Origin: VGBO01 sp964453335
GTDB taxonomy: Bacteria > Actinomycetota > Acidimicrobiia > Acidimicrobiales > CAIXPF01
DNA: 64,000 bases
Assembly: GCA_964453335.1 (NCBI GenBank)
Contig: CAYVOK010000002.1
Location: 186,001 to 250,000 of the forward strand
Direction of reading: 5' to 3'
Positions 49,452 to 58,370 of the stretch are shown piece after piece. How positions within the stretch are numbered: position 1 is the first letter of the stretch; every line of letters begins with the position of its first letter. The notes under the pieces were generated by a model, which saw only the letters and a list, made by a program, of their open reading frames with translations, did not search any database and was not told where the DNA came from. The position numbers and the translations under genes are program-made.

Positions 49452-51074
49452 CTACCCGTTGATCTCCGACACCATGAGCGCGTCGAGCGACGCCTCGATG
49501 AACACCGGGCGACCGGGCACGCGGGTCGCCACCGCCTTCGCCGCGAGGTCGAGGTCGGCGAGGCACCGCACCCGGACGACCTCGAACCCCATCGACCCGG
49601 CGACCGCGGCGAGATCGGGCCACTCGTGCATCGACGCGTCGGCAGCCATGTTCTTCCGCCACAGCTGCACGTGCTCGGCGCCGTAGCTCGAGTCGTTGTG
49701 CAGCACGGTGATGAGATCGAGCCCTTCGGCGACCGCCGTGTGCAACTCTGCGAGGCCGCCCATCATCAGACCGCCGTCACCGATGCAGAGCACCGTCGGT
49801 CGGTCGGGTCGGGCGACCGCCACGCCGATCGCCGCCGAGGTGCCGAGGCCGATCGACCCGAATGCGTGCGTCGTGATCATCGAGCCTGGGTCGCGCACCG
49901 CCATCCCGAGCACGTGCAGCATGAACCGGCCGGCGTCGACGACGACGGTGCGGTCCTCGGGGAGCAGCTCCTCGAGACGCAGCATGAGGGTGCGCGGATC
50001 GACCGCGTCGGACGTGCTGCGGTCGGTGTACGCCGCCGCCGCGTCCCACGTGGCGAGACGTTCCGCGAGATCCGCCGACCGGAACGCCGAAGGCCGGTGG
50101 CCGGCCGCGTCGAGCAGCGCGACCATCGCACGCGCCACCTCCGCCGAGTCCCCGACGACACCGGCGTCGACGGTCACCGTCGCGCCGATCCGTTCCGGTT
50201 CGAGGTCGACCTGGACGATGCGCTTGCCGGCGGTCATCGTGCCCTGCGCGGTCGTGTAGGAGTTCAGCGCCGCGCCGAAGACGACGAGGCAGTCGGCGGT
50301 CGCGAGGGCCTCGGCCGCCACCGGCGAGGTCAGCGTCCCGTGGATCCCGAGGTCCCACGGGTCGTCGCGGAACAGGTTCGTCGCCGCGTGGGTGGTGGCG
50401 ACGGGGGCACCGAGACGTTCGGCGAGCGCGACGAGGTCGTCGCGGGCGTCGATCGCCCCTCGACCGGCGAGCACGACCGGGCGGGCTGCGCTCGCCACGA
50501 CGCCGAGTGCGACGTCGAGGGCGGCGGGATCGGGGGCGACCCGGGTCGGGGTGACACGCACCACGGGCGCGGCCACGTAGTCGATGTCGACCCATTCGAA
50601 GTCGAGCGGGACGTTGAGCACGATCGGTCGCCGCTCCGCCCACGCACGTCGCACCGCCTCGGCGACGTCGACGGTGATGGTCGCGGGCGAAAGCACCTGC
50701 TGGAAGCCTGCTCCGGTGGCGTCGACGACCGCCCGCTGCGGGAGGTTCTGCAGATGGTGACGGTCTTCGGTCGGCGTGTCGGCGGCGAGCAGCAGCATCG
50801 GCGTACGGTTCTTCACACCCTCGACCAGCGCGGTGATCGTGTTCGTGAGCCCGGGTCCGTGGGTGACGGTGGCGACGCCGAGCCGCCCGGACGCCTTCGC
50901 CCAACCCTCGGCCATCATGACGGCGTTCGCCTCGTGGGTCGCGGCGACGAAGCGCACGCCGTGGACGCGCATCATCGTCTCGGCGATGAAGAGGTTCCCG
51001 TCACCGAGCACCCCGAAGACCGTGTCGACCCCCTGGTCGACGAGTGCACGTGCGACGACGTCGTGTCCGAGCAT
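49452..51074 (-). CDS. Thiamine diphosphate-dependent acetolactate synthase-like enzyme
   Basis: 540 aa from ATG 51074 with AGGGGGG upstream. The N-terminal PYR domain holds the catalytic Glu in ATHEANAVMMAEGWAK. VTHGPGLTNTITALVEG follows, the central part has PVVLAGRGAIDARDDL and the C-terminal ThDP motif GDGGLMMGGLAEL with NDSSYG. This is the IlvB/BFD/oxalyl-CoA decarboxylase superfamily. No small regulatory subunit and no ilvC are next to it, so it may serve a catabolic carboligation or decarboxylation rather than valine synthesis. Confidence 0.87.
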   Translation of the reverse strand: MLGHDVVARALVDQGVDTVFGVLGDGNLFIAETMMRVHGVRFVAATHEANAVMMAEGWAKASGRLGVATVTHGPGLTNTITALVEGVKNRTPMLLLAADTPTEDRHHLQNLPQRAVVDATGAGFQQVLSPATITVDVAEAVRRAWAERRPIVLNVPLDFEWVDIDYVAAPVVRVTPTRVAPDPAALDVALGVVASAARPVVLAGRGAIDARDDLVALAERLGAPVATTHAATNLFRDDPWDLGIHGTLTSPVAAEALATADCLVVFGAALNSYTTAQGTMTAGKRIVQVDLEPERIGATVTVDAGVVGDSAEVARAMVALLDAAGHRPSAFRSADLAERLATWDAAAAYTDRSTSDAVDPRTLMLRLEELLPEDRTVVVDAGRFMLHVLGMAVRDPGSMITTHAFGSIGLGTSAAIGVAVARPDRPTVLCIGDGGLMMGGLAELHTAVAEGLDLITVLHNDSSYGAEHVQLWRKNMAADASMHEWPDLAAVAGSMGFEVVRVRCLADLDLAAKAVATRVPGRPVFIEASLDALMVSEING

Positions 51075-51139
51075 GGCTTCCCCCCTGGTTCCTGCCGGGA
51101 CGTTACCGACGGCGCAGGGTCCGCGCTGCACGAAAACGA

Positions 51140-51168
51140 CGACGGCCGCCCCGGAGGGACGGCCGTCG
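51140..51168 (-). terminator. Intrinsic terminator for the His-rich gene fragment
   Basis: On the minus strand CGACGGCCGTCC and GGGCGGCCGTCG pair over 12 positions with one mismatch, and CGTTTTCG follows. It ends 18 nt after the stop of the fragment at 51186. It is one of the few hairpins here with a T-run. Confidence 0.7.
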
Positions 51169-51185
51169 CCGGACGGGAGATCGGT

Positions 51186-51292
51186 TCAGTCCTCGCAGTG
51201 GCGCAGGTGGCCGTATCCGTGGCCGTTGCCGTGTACTTCGTGACCGCGGCCGATGCCACGGGCGTCGACGCAGTCGCGGCCGTCCTCGTCGT
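51186..51292 (-). CDS. C-terminal fragment of a His/Gly-rich protein (5' part in gap)
   Basis: About 35 codons remain, reading DEDGRDCVDARGIGRGHEVH, then GNGHGYGHLRHCED and a TGA. His is 6 of the last 18 residues, with Gly between them. The end resembles a metal-binding tail of a small exported protein. A good terminator follows. The rest is lost in the gap, and no family can be named. Confidence 0.5.
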
Positions 51293-51392
51293 NNNNNNNN
51301 NNNNNNNNNNNNNNNNNNNNNNNNNNNNNNNNNNNNNNNNNNNNNNNNNNNNNNNNNNNNNNNNNNNNNNNNNNNNNNNNNNNNNNNNNNNN
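51293..51392. other. Assembly gap (100 N)
   Basis: Exactly 100 N between the His-rich fragment (minus) and the GMC oxidoreductase (plus). It contains the 5' end of the fragment and probably part of the divergent promoter region. Confidence 0.99.
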
Positions 51393-51451
51393 GTCACAAC
51401 TTTTCTCCGGACTTCGCACCCGTCGACCCGACGGGCGACGATGATCGTGTT

Positions 51452-53131
51452 ATGGAGCGCCGCACGTGCGACGTCGTGGTCATCGGGAGCGGGTTTGGCG
51501 GGAGCGTCGCCGCCCTCCGACTCACCGAGAAGGGCCATGCGGTCACGGTGCTCGAGGCCGGCCGGCGCTTCGACGACGACACGCTCCCCCGGTCGTCGTG
51601 GGACGTGCGGTCGTTCCTGTGGGCCCCGGCGTTGCGGTGCCTCGGCATCCAGCGCATCACGCTGCTGCGCAACGTGCTGGTGCTGTCCGGTGCGGGGGTC
51701 GGTGGTGGTTCCCTCGTCTACGCGAACACGCTGTACGAACCACCCGATGCGTTCTTCGACGATCCGCAGTGGGCGGGCCTGACCGACTGGAGGACGGAGC
51801 TCGCGCCGTTCTACGACCAGGCGTCGCGCATGCTCGGGGTGACGACGAACCCGACGACGACCCCGGCCGACGAGGTGCTGCGCGGGGTGGCGGAGGAGCT
51901 CGGTGTCGGCCACACGTTCCGCCCGACGCCCGTCGGCGTGTTCTTCGGCGAACCCGGTGTCGAGGTGGCCGACCCGTTCTTCGGCGGGGTCGGCCCGCCA
52001 CGGCGTGGGTGCACCGAGTGCGGGGCGTGCATGACCGGCTGTCGGCACGGCGCGAAGAACACGCTCCTCACGAACTACCTGTGGCTCGCCGAACGAGCCG
52101 GTGCTGCGGTGGTGGACCGGTGCACGGTCACCCGCGTCCGCCCCCGGCCCGGTGGCGGGTACGAGGTGTCGACCCGACGGACGGGTACCCGCCGCGCCGG
52201 AACGACCTTCGTCGCCGCCGACGTCGTCGTCGCCGCCGGGACGCTCGGCACGCAACGTCTCCTGCACCGGATGCGCGACGAGGGTTGGCTGCCCCACCTC
52301 TCACCGCGGCTCGGCGAGCTCAGCCGGACGAACTCGGAGGCGATCCTCGGGGCACGCACATTCCGGGACGACGTCGACTTCACCCGGGGTGTGGCGATCA
52401 CCTCGTCGTTCCATCCCGACGACCACACCCACGTCGAACCGTGTCGTTACGGGCGGGGTTCGAACGCGATGGGGTTGCTCGCGACCGTCCTCGTCGACGG
52501 CGGGGGGCGCCTGCCACGACCGTTGCGCTGGGTGGGCGCTGCGTTGCGGGCGCCGGTGACGACCGCTCGCAACCTCGTACTGCGACGGTGGTCGGAGCAG
52601 ACGATCATCGCCCTCGTCATGCAGACGCGGGACAACTCGATCACGACGTTCACCCGACGCGGTCCTTTCGGACGCCGACTCACGTCCCGGCAGGGCCACG
52701 GGGCACCGAACCCGACGTGGATCCCGGCGGGTCACGACGTCGTGCGGCGGATCGCGCGTCGCATCGGCGGGTTCCCGGCCGGCGCGTGGAACGACGTGTT
52801 CGACATCCCGAGCACGGCGCACTTCCTCGGCGGTGCGGTGATCGGCGCGTCCGCGGACGACGGCGTCGTGGACGCGTACCACCGGGTCTTCGGCCATCCC
52901 GGATTGCACGTGGTCGACGGTGCATCGGTGTCCGCCAACCTCGGCGTGAACCCGTCGCTGACGATCACGGCGCAGGCGGAACGGGCGATGGCGTTCTGGC
53001 CGAACGCCGGCGACGTCGATCCGCGGCCGCCGCTCGGCTCCCCGTACCGCCGGGTCGAGCCGGTACCGCCCCGCCGCCCGGTGGTTCCCGCCGGCGCACC
53101 CGGTGAACTCCGCATCAGGACAGGTCGATGA
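51452..53131 (+). CDS. GMC-family FAD oxidoreductase, cholesterol oxidase (ChoD)-like
   Basis: 559 aa from ATG 51452. The FAD motif VIGSGFGGSVAALRL opens the protein and LSGAGVGGGSLVYANTLY follows near residue 85. A cysteine set GCTECGACMTGCRHGAKNT at about 188-206 fits the ChoD branch of GMC-like enzymes. The C-terminal part has FLGGAVIGAS and VDGASVSANLGVNPSLTITA, which binds FAD and substrate. Sterol or long-chain alcohol oxidation is likely; cholesterol itself is not proven. It overlaps the CIA30 gene by 4 nt. Confidence 0.88.
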   Translation: MERRTCDVVVIGSGFGGSVAALRLTEKGHAVTVLEAGRRFDDDTLPRSSWDVRSFLWAPALRCLGIQRITLLRNVLVLSGAGVGGGSLVYANTLYEPPDAFFDDPQWAGLTDWRTELAPFYDQASRMLGVTTNPTTTPADEVLRGVAEELGVGHTFRPTPVGVFFGEPGVEVADPFFGGVGPPRRGCTECGACMTGCRHGAKNTLLTNYLWLAERAGAAVVDRCTVTRVRPRPGGGYEVSTRRTGTRRAGTTFVAADVVVAAGTLGTQRLLHRMRDEGWLPHLSPRLGELSRTNSEAILGARTFRDDVDFTRGVAITSSFHPDDHTHVEPCRYGRGSNAMGLLATVLVDGGGRLPRPLRWVGAALRAPVTTARNLVLRRWSEQTIIALVMQTRDNSITTFTRRGPFGRRLTSRQGHGAPNPTWIPAGHDVVRRIARRIGGFPAGAWNDVFDIPSTAHFLGGAVIGASADDGVVDAYHRVFGHPGLHVVDGASVSANLGVNPSLTITAQAERAMAFWPNAGDVDPRPPLGSPYRRVEPVPPRRPVVPAGAPGELRIRTGR

Positions 53132-53817
53132 CACACCTCCTCCGCCGCCCACTGCCGGCGATCACCGTGGTCGTCGCGTTGCTCGTCGCGCCCGCGTGTG
53201 CGGCTGCCGACGACGGCTCGGATGCGACCGCTCCGCCCGCCGAGGTGTCCCCCACCTCGTCCTCCCCCGCGACGCCGACGACGGTGTCGACGACGGTCGC
53301 ACCGTCGACCACGACCGGCGCAGCCGCTCGGACACTGATCGACTTCGCCGACCCGGCGTCGGCCACCGACTGGTCGACCGTCGACGACCGGGTGATGGGT
53401 GGGGTGTCGCGCAGCACCGTGGACTGGCAGGACGGTCGACTCCGGTTCCGTGGCACCGTGTCGCTCGAGAACAACGGCGGGTTCTCCTCGGTGCGGGGGC
53501 CGGCCGGTGAGTTCGGGGGGACCGCGGCCGGCGCGACGACCTTCGTCGTGGGCGCCGAGGGTGACGGCACCACGTACCTGTTGCAGGTCGTCGACCGGGA
53601 TGGTGGGCGCTGGGTCCAGCGGTTCCGCACCACCGCCGGTGTGGACACCGACCACGATCTCCCCGTCACCGGGTTCGAACCCGTGACCTCACGACTGAAC
53701 CCGCGCATCGCCGATGCGCCGCTCGACCCGGCCCGGGTCGTGCAGTTCACCATCTACGTGGTGGACGATCAGACCGGACCCTTCGAGGTCCGGATCTCCC
53801 GTTTCGCTGCACGCTGA
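53128..53817 (+). CDS. Exported CIA30-domain protein
   Basis: 229 aa. A hydrophobic N-terminus ends in VAPACAAADD, so it may be a lipoprotein or cleaved protein. A Ser/Thr/Pro linker (about 35-65) leads to the CIA30 domain with LIDFADPASATDWSTVDDRV and MGGVSRSTV, the family hallmark. The end is FEVRISRFAAR. CIA30 was named for complex I assembly in mitochondria; bacterial members are often exported, and their role is unknown. Coupling to the GMC gene suggests a joint function at the envelope. Confidence 0.85.
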   Translation: MTHLLRRPLPAITVVVALLVAPACAAADDGSDATAPPAEVSPTSSSPATPTTVSTTVAPSTTTGAAARTLIDFADPASATDWSTVDDRVMGGVSRSTVDWQDGRLRFRGTVSLENNGGFSSVRGPAGEFGGTAAGATTFVVGAEGDGTTYLLQVVDRDGGRWVQRFRTTAGVDTDHDLPVTGFEPVTSRLNPRIADAPLDPARVVQFTIYVVDDQTGPFEVRISRFAAR

Positions 53818-53837
53818 CCCGGGCCGGCGAGCGCCTC

Positions 53838-54212
53838 TCAGAGGTCGTCGTCGTGCTCGGCGTTGTTGTGCGCCGCCGAGTTGCCGGGGTCGACCTCACA
53901 GATCACCCACGGACCCCAGCGGTCACAGTTCGCCTGGGCGAGGATCGCGGCGGCCTCCTCCGCCGTGTACTGCGAACGGAACGCCTTGTCGAGACAGTCC
54001 GACAGATACGACCGCTCGGTGGCGGCCTTCCAGGTCTCGGTGTCACCACCGTTGCCGCCGCCGGCGTTCGAACACCGGGTGAGCGCGAGCCGCAACGGGT
54101 CCTGGCCGATCGCCTGGCCCTTCCCGCCGTCCGCTGCGCCGGCGACACCGCCGAGCGTCCCGGCGAGCATTGCGGCACCGACGGCCGCCGTCGTGAGCTT
54201 CCGCATGTTCAT
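53838..54212 (-). CDS. Small secreted protein of unknown function
   Basis: 124 aa from ATG 54212 with GGAGG 8 nt before it. A signal peptide spans residues 1-26 (cleavage near VAGAADGG). The mature part has four cysteines (TRCSNAGG, YLSDCLDKA, AQANCDRWGPWVICEVDPG), likely two disulfides, and an acidic end EHDDDL. No family is recognised. It lies between convergent and divergent genes and appears to be a single transcription unit. Confidence 0.75.
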   Translation of the reverse strand: MNMRKLTTAAVGAAMLAGTLGGVAGAADGGKGQAIGQDPLRLALTRCSNAGGGNGGDTETWKAATERSYLSDCLDKAFRSQYTAEEAAAILAQANCDRWGPWVICEVDPGNSAAHNNAEHDDDL

Positions 54213-54380
54213 GGTCCACCTCCACTGCGGAGCGGGACGTTCCCGCCCGCACCGTTCGCGTGCCCACACGGAACCGGTGAGAAAACGGTTTCGCTGCCCG
54301 GGGCCGGAGGCGCGAAGTTCCCCTGTGATCCATGCCGACGTCATCACGCGTTCACGGAGGAGGGCTACGGTCCGGGTTCG

Positions 54381-55430
54381 ATGATCCCCCTCAGCGAGGT
54401 GATCTCGACACTCCGCACCATGACCGACGCGCAGCTCGCGTCGCTGGGCTTCACCGTCGAGGGGACGTTCGGCACGGTGGACGACCCGGTCCTCATCGGA
54501 CCCGACGGCCGGGTCGTGGAGACGTGGCGCGAGGGCTACCCGTACGACAATCGTCTGACGCGGGAGTACTACGAGGGGCAGAAGCGCCTCCTGCAGATCG
54601 AGCTCCTCAAGGCGCAGACCTGGATCCAGGACAGTGGTGGCAGACTCGTCGTCCTGTTCGAGGGTCGCGACGCAGCGGGCAAGGGCGGAACGATCAAGCG
54701 GTTCATGGAACACCTGAACCCGCGTGGAGCACGTGTGATCGCACTTTCCGCACCATCTGCGCAAGAAGCAGGACAGTGGTACTTCCAGCGCTACGTCGAG
54801 CATCTCCCGACCAACGGCGAGATCGTCCTGTTCGACCGGTCCTGGTACAACCGTGCCGTCGTCGAGCGGGTGATGGGCTACTGCAGCGACGCGCAGTACG
54901 AGGAGTTCGTGGCGCAGGCGCCGGTCTTCGAACGTCTCCTCGTCGATTCCGGGGTCCGCATCGTGAAGCTGTGGTTCTCCGTGTCCCGGCACGAGCAGAT
55001 CACGCGCTTCCTCATCCGACGGATCGATCCTGTTCGGCAGTGGAAGCTGAGCGCGAACGATCTCGCATCGCTCGACCGCTGGGACGACTTCACGGCTGCG
55101 AAGGTGGAGATGTTCCGTCGAACCGACCATGCACTCGCCCCCTGGACCGTGGTTCGGACCAACGACAAGAAGCGGGCACGGCTCGAGGCGATGCGCTTCG
55201 TGCTCGCCGGGCTCGATTACCCGGACAAGCGGGTGGACGTCGTCGGATCCCCGGACCCCCTCATCGTCGGGCCGCCCGACACCGTCGCGGCGGACGCCGG
55301 CGAGGTCGCGACGAGCGATCCGGGCGAGACGGCGAGGTGGTTGCAGATCCACTTCGATCCGAGCGCGGCACCCTGGATCGGTTCTGCCGACACGTTCGAC
55401 GACGAACCGGACGACAGGAACCCGGCGTGA
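54381..55430 (+). CDS. ppk2: Polyphosphate kinase 2
   Basis: 349 aa from ATG 54381. Walker A is FEGRDAAGKGGTIKRF near residue 95, followed by HLNPRGARVIALSAPS. Walker B and lid region are VLFDRSWYNRAVVERVMGY. WFSVSRHEQITRFLIRRIDP and WKLSANDLASLDRWDDF are typical of class I PPK2. The enzyme makes or uses polyphosphate to phosphorylate nucleotides. The first 80 residues contain an extension seen in the family. It overlaps methylglyoxal synthase by 4 nt (GTGA). Confidence 0.93.
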   Translation: MIPLSEVISTLRTMTDAQLASLGFTVEGTFGTVDDPVLIGPDGRVVETWREGYPYDNRLTREYYEGQKRLLQIELLKAQTWIQDSGGRLVVLFEGRDAAGKGGTIKRFMEHLNPRGARVIALSAPSAQEAGQWYFQRYVEHLPTNGEIVLFDRSWYNRAVVERVMGYCSDAQYEEFVAQAPVFERLLVDSGVRIVKLWFSVSRHEQITRFLIRRIDPVRQWKLSANDLASLDRWDDFTAAKVEMFRRTDHALAPWTVVRTNDKKRARLEAMRFVLAGLDYPDKRVDVVGSPDPLIVGPPDTVAADAGEVATSDPGETARWLQIHFDPSAAPWIGSADTFDDEPDDRNPA

Positions 55431-55819
55431 GTCTCGGCGCTCGCCGCCGTGTCGCGCTCGTGGCACACGACAACTGCAAGCCCGCCCTCATCGAGTGGGC
55501 GAACGAGCACCGCGACGTGCTCGCGACCCACGATCTCGTCGGCACCGGGACGACGGCACGACTGCTGCGGGAAGAGGTCGGGCTGGACGTCCACGGGTTC
55601 CACAGCGGCCCGTTCGGCGGTGACATGCAGATCGGCGCGCTGATCGCCGAGGGTCGCCTCGATGTCCTCGTGTTCTTCTGGGATCCGCTCGAGCCGCAGC
55701 CCCACGACCCTGACGTGCGGGCGCTACTCCGTGTCGCAGTCGTGTGGAACACGCCGACCGCGTGTAATCGCGCAACCGCTGATCACCTCGTGTCCTCGCC
55801 GTTGTTCACCGCCGCCTGA
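55427..55819 (+). CDS. mgsA: Methylglyoxal synthase
   Basis: 130 aa from GTG 55427. VALVAHDNCKPALIEW holds the substrate-binding His, Asp and Lys. DLVGTGTTARLL is the phosphate loop, and HSGPFGGDMQIGALIAEG the catalytic Asp and Gly-rich region. VVWNTPTACNRATADHLVSS is also typical. It converts dihydroxyacetone phosphate to methylglyoxal and phosphate when phosphate is short. Coupling to ppk2 links it to phosphate balance, and the K+/H+ antiporter genes follow about 0.9 kb later. Confidence 0.93.
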   Translation: MSLGARRRVALVAHDNCKPALIEWANEHRDVLATHDLVGTGTTARLLREEVGLDVHGFHSGPFGGDMQIGALIAEGRLDVLVFFWDPLEPQPHDPDVRALLRVAVVWNTPTACNRATADHLVSSPLFTAA

Positions 55820-55913
55820 CCATCGGATCCACACGCGTTCTGCGGCCCGGGGTCTACTGCGCGTCGATGCCGGGTAGTCCCCACGCCGTCGCCGACCGTG
55901 GGAGGATCATCGC

Positions 55914-56699
55914 GTGTACCCCCGAGTGCTCGCCGTCATCGCCTCGGCCCTCGTGTTCATCGCGACGATCAGTTCCGTGGGGATCACCACCGCCCTGCTG
56001 CAACGCAACGATCCGACGTTCCCCTCGCTCGTCGATTCTCCCGACCCGTCACTCGTCGGAACGGTCGCATACGTGGACGAGCCGTCGGGGTGTGTACACC
56101 TGATCCCCCTCGGCGGCGGGCCCCACCGCCAGCTCTACTGCCCGCCCGAGGCCGGCGGGTTCGACGTCGCCCAGGCGGAGAAGTTCGGCAAGCCCGTGGG
56201 CCCGCAACTCGTCTGGGCCGCCGACGGGCGTCTCGAGGTGACGATGCTGCGCATGGACGAACGATCCGGGCCGTCGTTCGCCGTTGCGTGGCAGCGGCTC
56301 GTCGACCCGATGACCGGCACGGTCGAGGACGTTCCGGCGGACCGGCAGGACGCCTTCGCCGACCTCGGTACCCGACCACTCGTGAACGCCGCCGGGGAGC
56401 GACTGTCGTTCCGGTCCGACGAGCAGAGCGGCAAGGTCGAGGTGTTCCGTACCGATGCTGCCGGCCGCCGCACCACGCTCATGTCCGCGCAGGGCCCAGG
56501 CGACAATCTCTACCGGGTCGTCGCAGCGTTCTGGGCGCCCGACGGACGCACGGTGCTCGTCGACGACGGGCGCATCCTCGTCGTGACGGCGGAACCCGGG
56601 CCGACCGTGCGATTCCTCACCGATCAGCGCCGGTTCACCGGGTTCGGCGAGGACGATCCCGGTCAGGCACGGTTCGCCGTGACGTCGACACCCCACTGA
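55914..56699 (+). CDS. Secreted or membrane-anchored protein of unknown function
   Basis: 261 aa from GTG 55914, with GGGAGG upstream. The N-terminal helix (about 5-28, VLAVIASALVFIATISSVGIT) anchors or exports it. The rest is beta-rich, with repeats that resemble TolB/WD-like propeller blades (GTVAYVDEPSGCVHLIPLGG, RLSFRSDEQSGKVEVFRTDA, AAFWAPDGRTVLVDDGRILV). Two cysteines (about residues 60 and 75) may form a bond. No enzyme motif is visible. It lies between mgsA and the khtT-like gene. Confidence 0.7.
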   Translation: MYPRVLAVIASALVFIATISSVGITTALLQRNDPTFPSLVDSPDPSLVGTVAYVDEPSGCVHLIPLGGGPHRQLYCPPEAGGFDVAQAEKFGKPVGPQLVWAADGRLEVTMLRMDERSGPSFAVAWQRLVDPMTGTVEDVPADRQDAFADLGTRPLVNAAGERLSFRSDEQSGKVEVFRTDAAGRRTTLMSAQGPGDNLYRVVAAFWAPDGRTVLVDDGRILVVTAEPGPTVRFLTDQRRFTGFGEDDPGQARFAVTSTPH

Positions 56700-56734
56700 C
56701 GGGTCGTCCGGTCCGAACGGTAGGGTTCGGGACC

Positions 56735-57214
56735 GTGGAACTGTTCGAGACGCCACTGCCGGGTGTGGGGGTCCGCTACGAGTTCACCAGCGCCGCTGGC
56801 GATCGCCTCGGGGTGATCGTCCGCCGTGACGGTCGTCGCGAACTCGTCCTGTACGACAAGCGCGATCCGGATGCCTGTCGTGACACCGTGACGATGTCGG
56901 GCGAGGAGACCGCCACGCTCGTCGAACTGCTCGGCGGGACCAAGGTCACCGAACGGATCGCCGACCTGATGTACGAGGTCGAGGGTCTGTCGATCGAATG
57001 GGTGCCCCTCGAGGCGGGGCGGGGCCTCGCCGGTCGCACCATCGGCGACGGACGGATCCGTACGGCGACCGGCGCATCCGTCGTCGCCGTGCTGCGAGGC
57101 GCCACCTCGATCCCCGGTCCCGGGCCCGAGTTCGTGCTCGAGGCCGGTGACGTGGCGCTCGTCGTCGGTTCGCACGACGGTGTGATCGCCGCCCAGCATC
57201 TGCTCCACGGTTGA
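56735..57214 (+). CDS. khtT: KhtT-like regulatory subunit with RCK_C domain
   Basis: 159 aa from GTG 56735. The N-terminal half (ELFETPLPGVGVRYEFTSAA, then LGVIVRRDGRRELVLYD) is the KhtT-type domain. The C-terminal half is an RCK_C (TrkA-C) fold: EWVPLEAGRGLAGRTIGDGR, TGASVVAVLRGA and FVLEAGDVALVVGSHDGV. It lies 13 nt before the antiporter gene. KhtT holds the KhtU antiporter closed and releases it on nucleotide, pH or electrophile signals. Confidence 0.88.
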   Translation: MELFETPLPGVGVRYEFTSAAGDRLGVIVRRDGRRELVLYDKRDPDACRDTVTMSGEETATLVELLGGTKVTERIADLMYEVEGLSIEWVPLEAGRGLAGRTIGDGRIRTATGASVVAVLRGATSIPGPGPEFVLEAGDVALVVGSHDGVIAAQHLLHG

Positions 57215-57227
57215 GGGGCGGGTCGTC

Positions 57228-58370
57228 GTGATCGTCGCCGCGTCGACGGCGGGCACAGTGCTCGTCGAGCTCGGCGCGGTGCTGCTCGTCCTCGCGGTCA
57301 GCGGTCGTCTCGCCGCCCGGATCGGCCTGCCGTCGATCCCTCTGTACCTCGTCGCCGGGCTCCTCCTCGGTGAGGGGAGTCCGATCGGGCTCGAGGGGAG
57401 CACCGAGTTCATCCGGGTCGGCGCCGACATCGGGGTCGTGCTGCTGCTGTTGCTCCTCGGTCTCGAGTACACGCCGGAGGAGCTCCGTTCCGGCATCCGT
57501 CGGGACTGGACCGCCGGTGTGGCAGATCTCGCGGCGAACTTCACCCCGGGCCTCGTCGCCGGGCTGCTGCTCGGATGGGACCCGGTCGCTGCGTTCCTGC
57601 TCGGCGGGGTCTGCTACGTCACGTCGTCGGGCATCGTCGCGAAGCTGCTCGGCGACCTCGACCGTCTCGGCAACCGCGAGACGTCCACGGTGCTGTCGGT
57701 GCTCGTGATCGAGGACATCGTCATGGCCGTGTTCCTCCCCGTCGCCGGCGTGCTCCTCGTCGGTTCGTCCCTCGCCGACGCCGGGTTCTCCGTCGTCATC
57801 GCTCTCGGCGTGGTCGCCGTGGCACTGCTCGTGTCGTTCCGGCACGGCACGCTCGTCAGCCGGCTCCTCGACTCACCGTCGCCGGAACTGCTGCTGCTCA
57901 CGATCCTCGGGGTGACACTGCTCGCCGCCGGTCTCGCCGACTGGGTGCGCGTCTCGGCCGCGGTCGGGGCGTTCCTCATCGGCGTGATGCTGTCGGGGCA
58001 GATGGCGGAACGGGGCCGCGCCCTGCTCGCGCCGATCCGGGACGTGTTCGGCGGCCTGTTCTTCATCTTCTTCGGCATGCAGGTCGACGTGACGCAACTC
58101 CCACCGGTGCTGCTTCCCGCAGTGGCGCTCGCCGTCGTGGGCGCCGGGTCGAAGGCCGGCACCGGCTGGTGGGCGGCGCGACGGGCGGGCATCGGTGTCC
58201 GCGGTCGTCGTCGTGCCGCTGTGTCGCTCGTGCCGCGCGGCGAGTTCTCGGTGGTCATCGCCGGTCTCGGCACCGCTGCGGGTATCGAGTCCGCACTCGG
58301 CGCGTTCGCCGCCGCCTACGTGCTCGTGCTCGCGGTCGGTGGTTCGTTGGCGATGCGGTTCGTCGACTGA
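57228..58370 (+). CDS. khtU: KhtU-like CPA2 K+(Na+)/H+ antiporter
   Basis: 380 aa from GTG 57228. Twelve to thirteen helices are visible. GLPSIPLYLVAGLLLGEGSP near residue 35, LLLLLLGLEYTPEEL, GGVCYVTSSGIVAKLLGDL and the end GLFFIFFGMQVDVTQL are typical of the CPA2 membrane part. No cytoplasmic RCK domain is attached, as expected for KhtU with separate KhtT. It probably exports K+ in exchange for H+ under electrophile or alkaline stress. Methylglyoxal synthase in the same cluster suggests a link. Confidence 0.88.
   Translation: MIVAASTAGTVLVELGAVLLVLAVSGRLAARIGLPSIPLYLVAGLLLGEGSPIGLEGSTEFIRVGADIGVVLLLLLLGLEYTPEELRSGIRRDWTAGVADLAANFTPGLVAGLLLGWDPVAAFLLGGVCYVTSSGIVAKLLGDLDRLGNRETSTVLSVLVIEDIVMAVFLPVAGVLLVGSSLADAGFSVVIALGVVAVALLVSFRHGTLVSRLLDSPSPELLLLTILGVTLLAAGLADWVRVSAAVGAFLIGVMLSGQMAERGRALLAPIRDVFGGLFFIFFGMQVDVTQLPPVLLPAVALAVVGAGSKAGTGWWAARRAGIGVRGRRRAAVSLVPRGEFSVVIAGLGTAAGIESALGAFAAAYVLVLAVGGSLAMRFVD

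Noticed and set aside
53660..53700. tRNA-like T-arm GGGTTCGAACCC
   Set aside because: It lies in the coding frame of the CIA30 gene, and neither strand has a matching acceptor stem or anticodon arm at the right distance.
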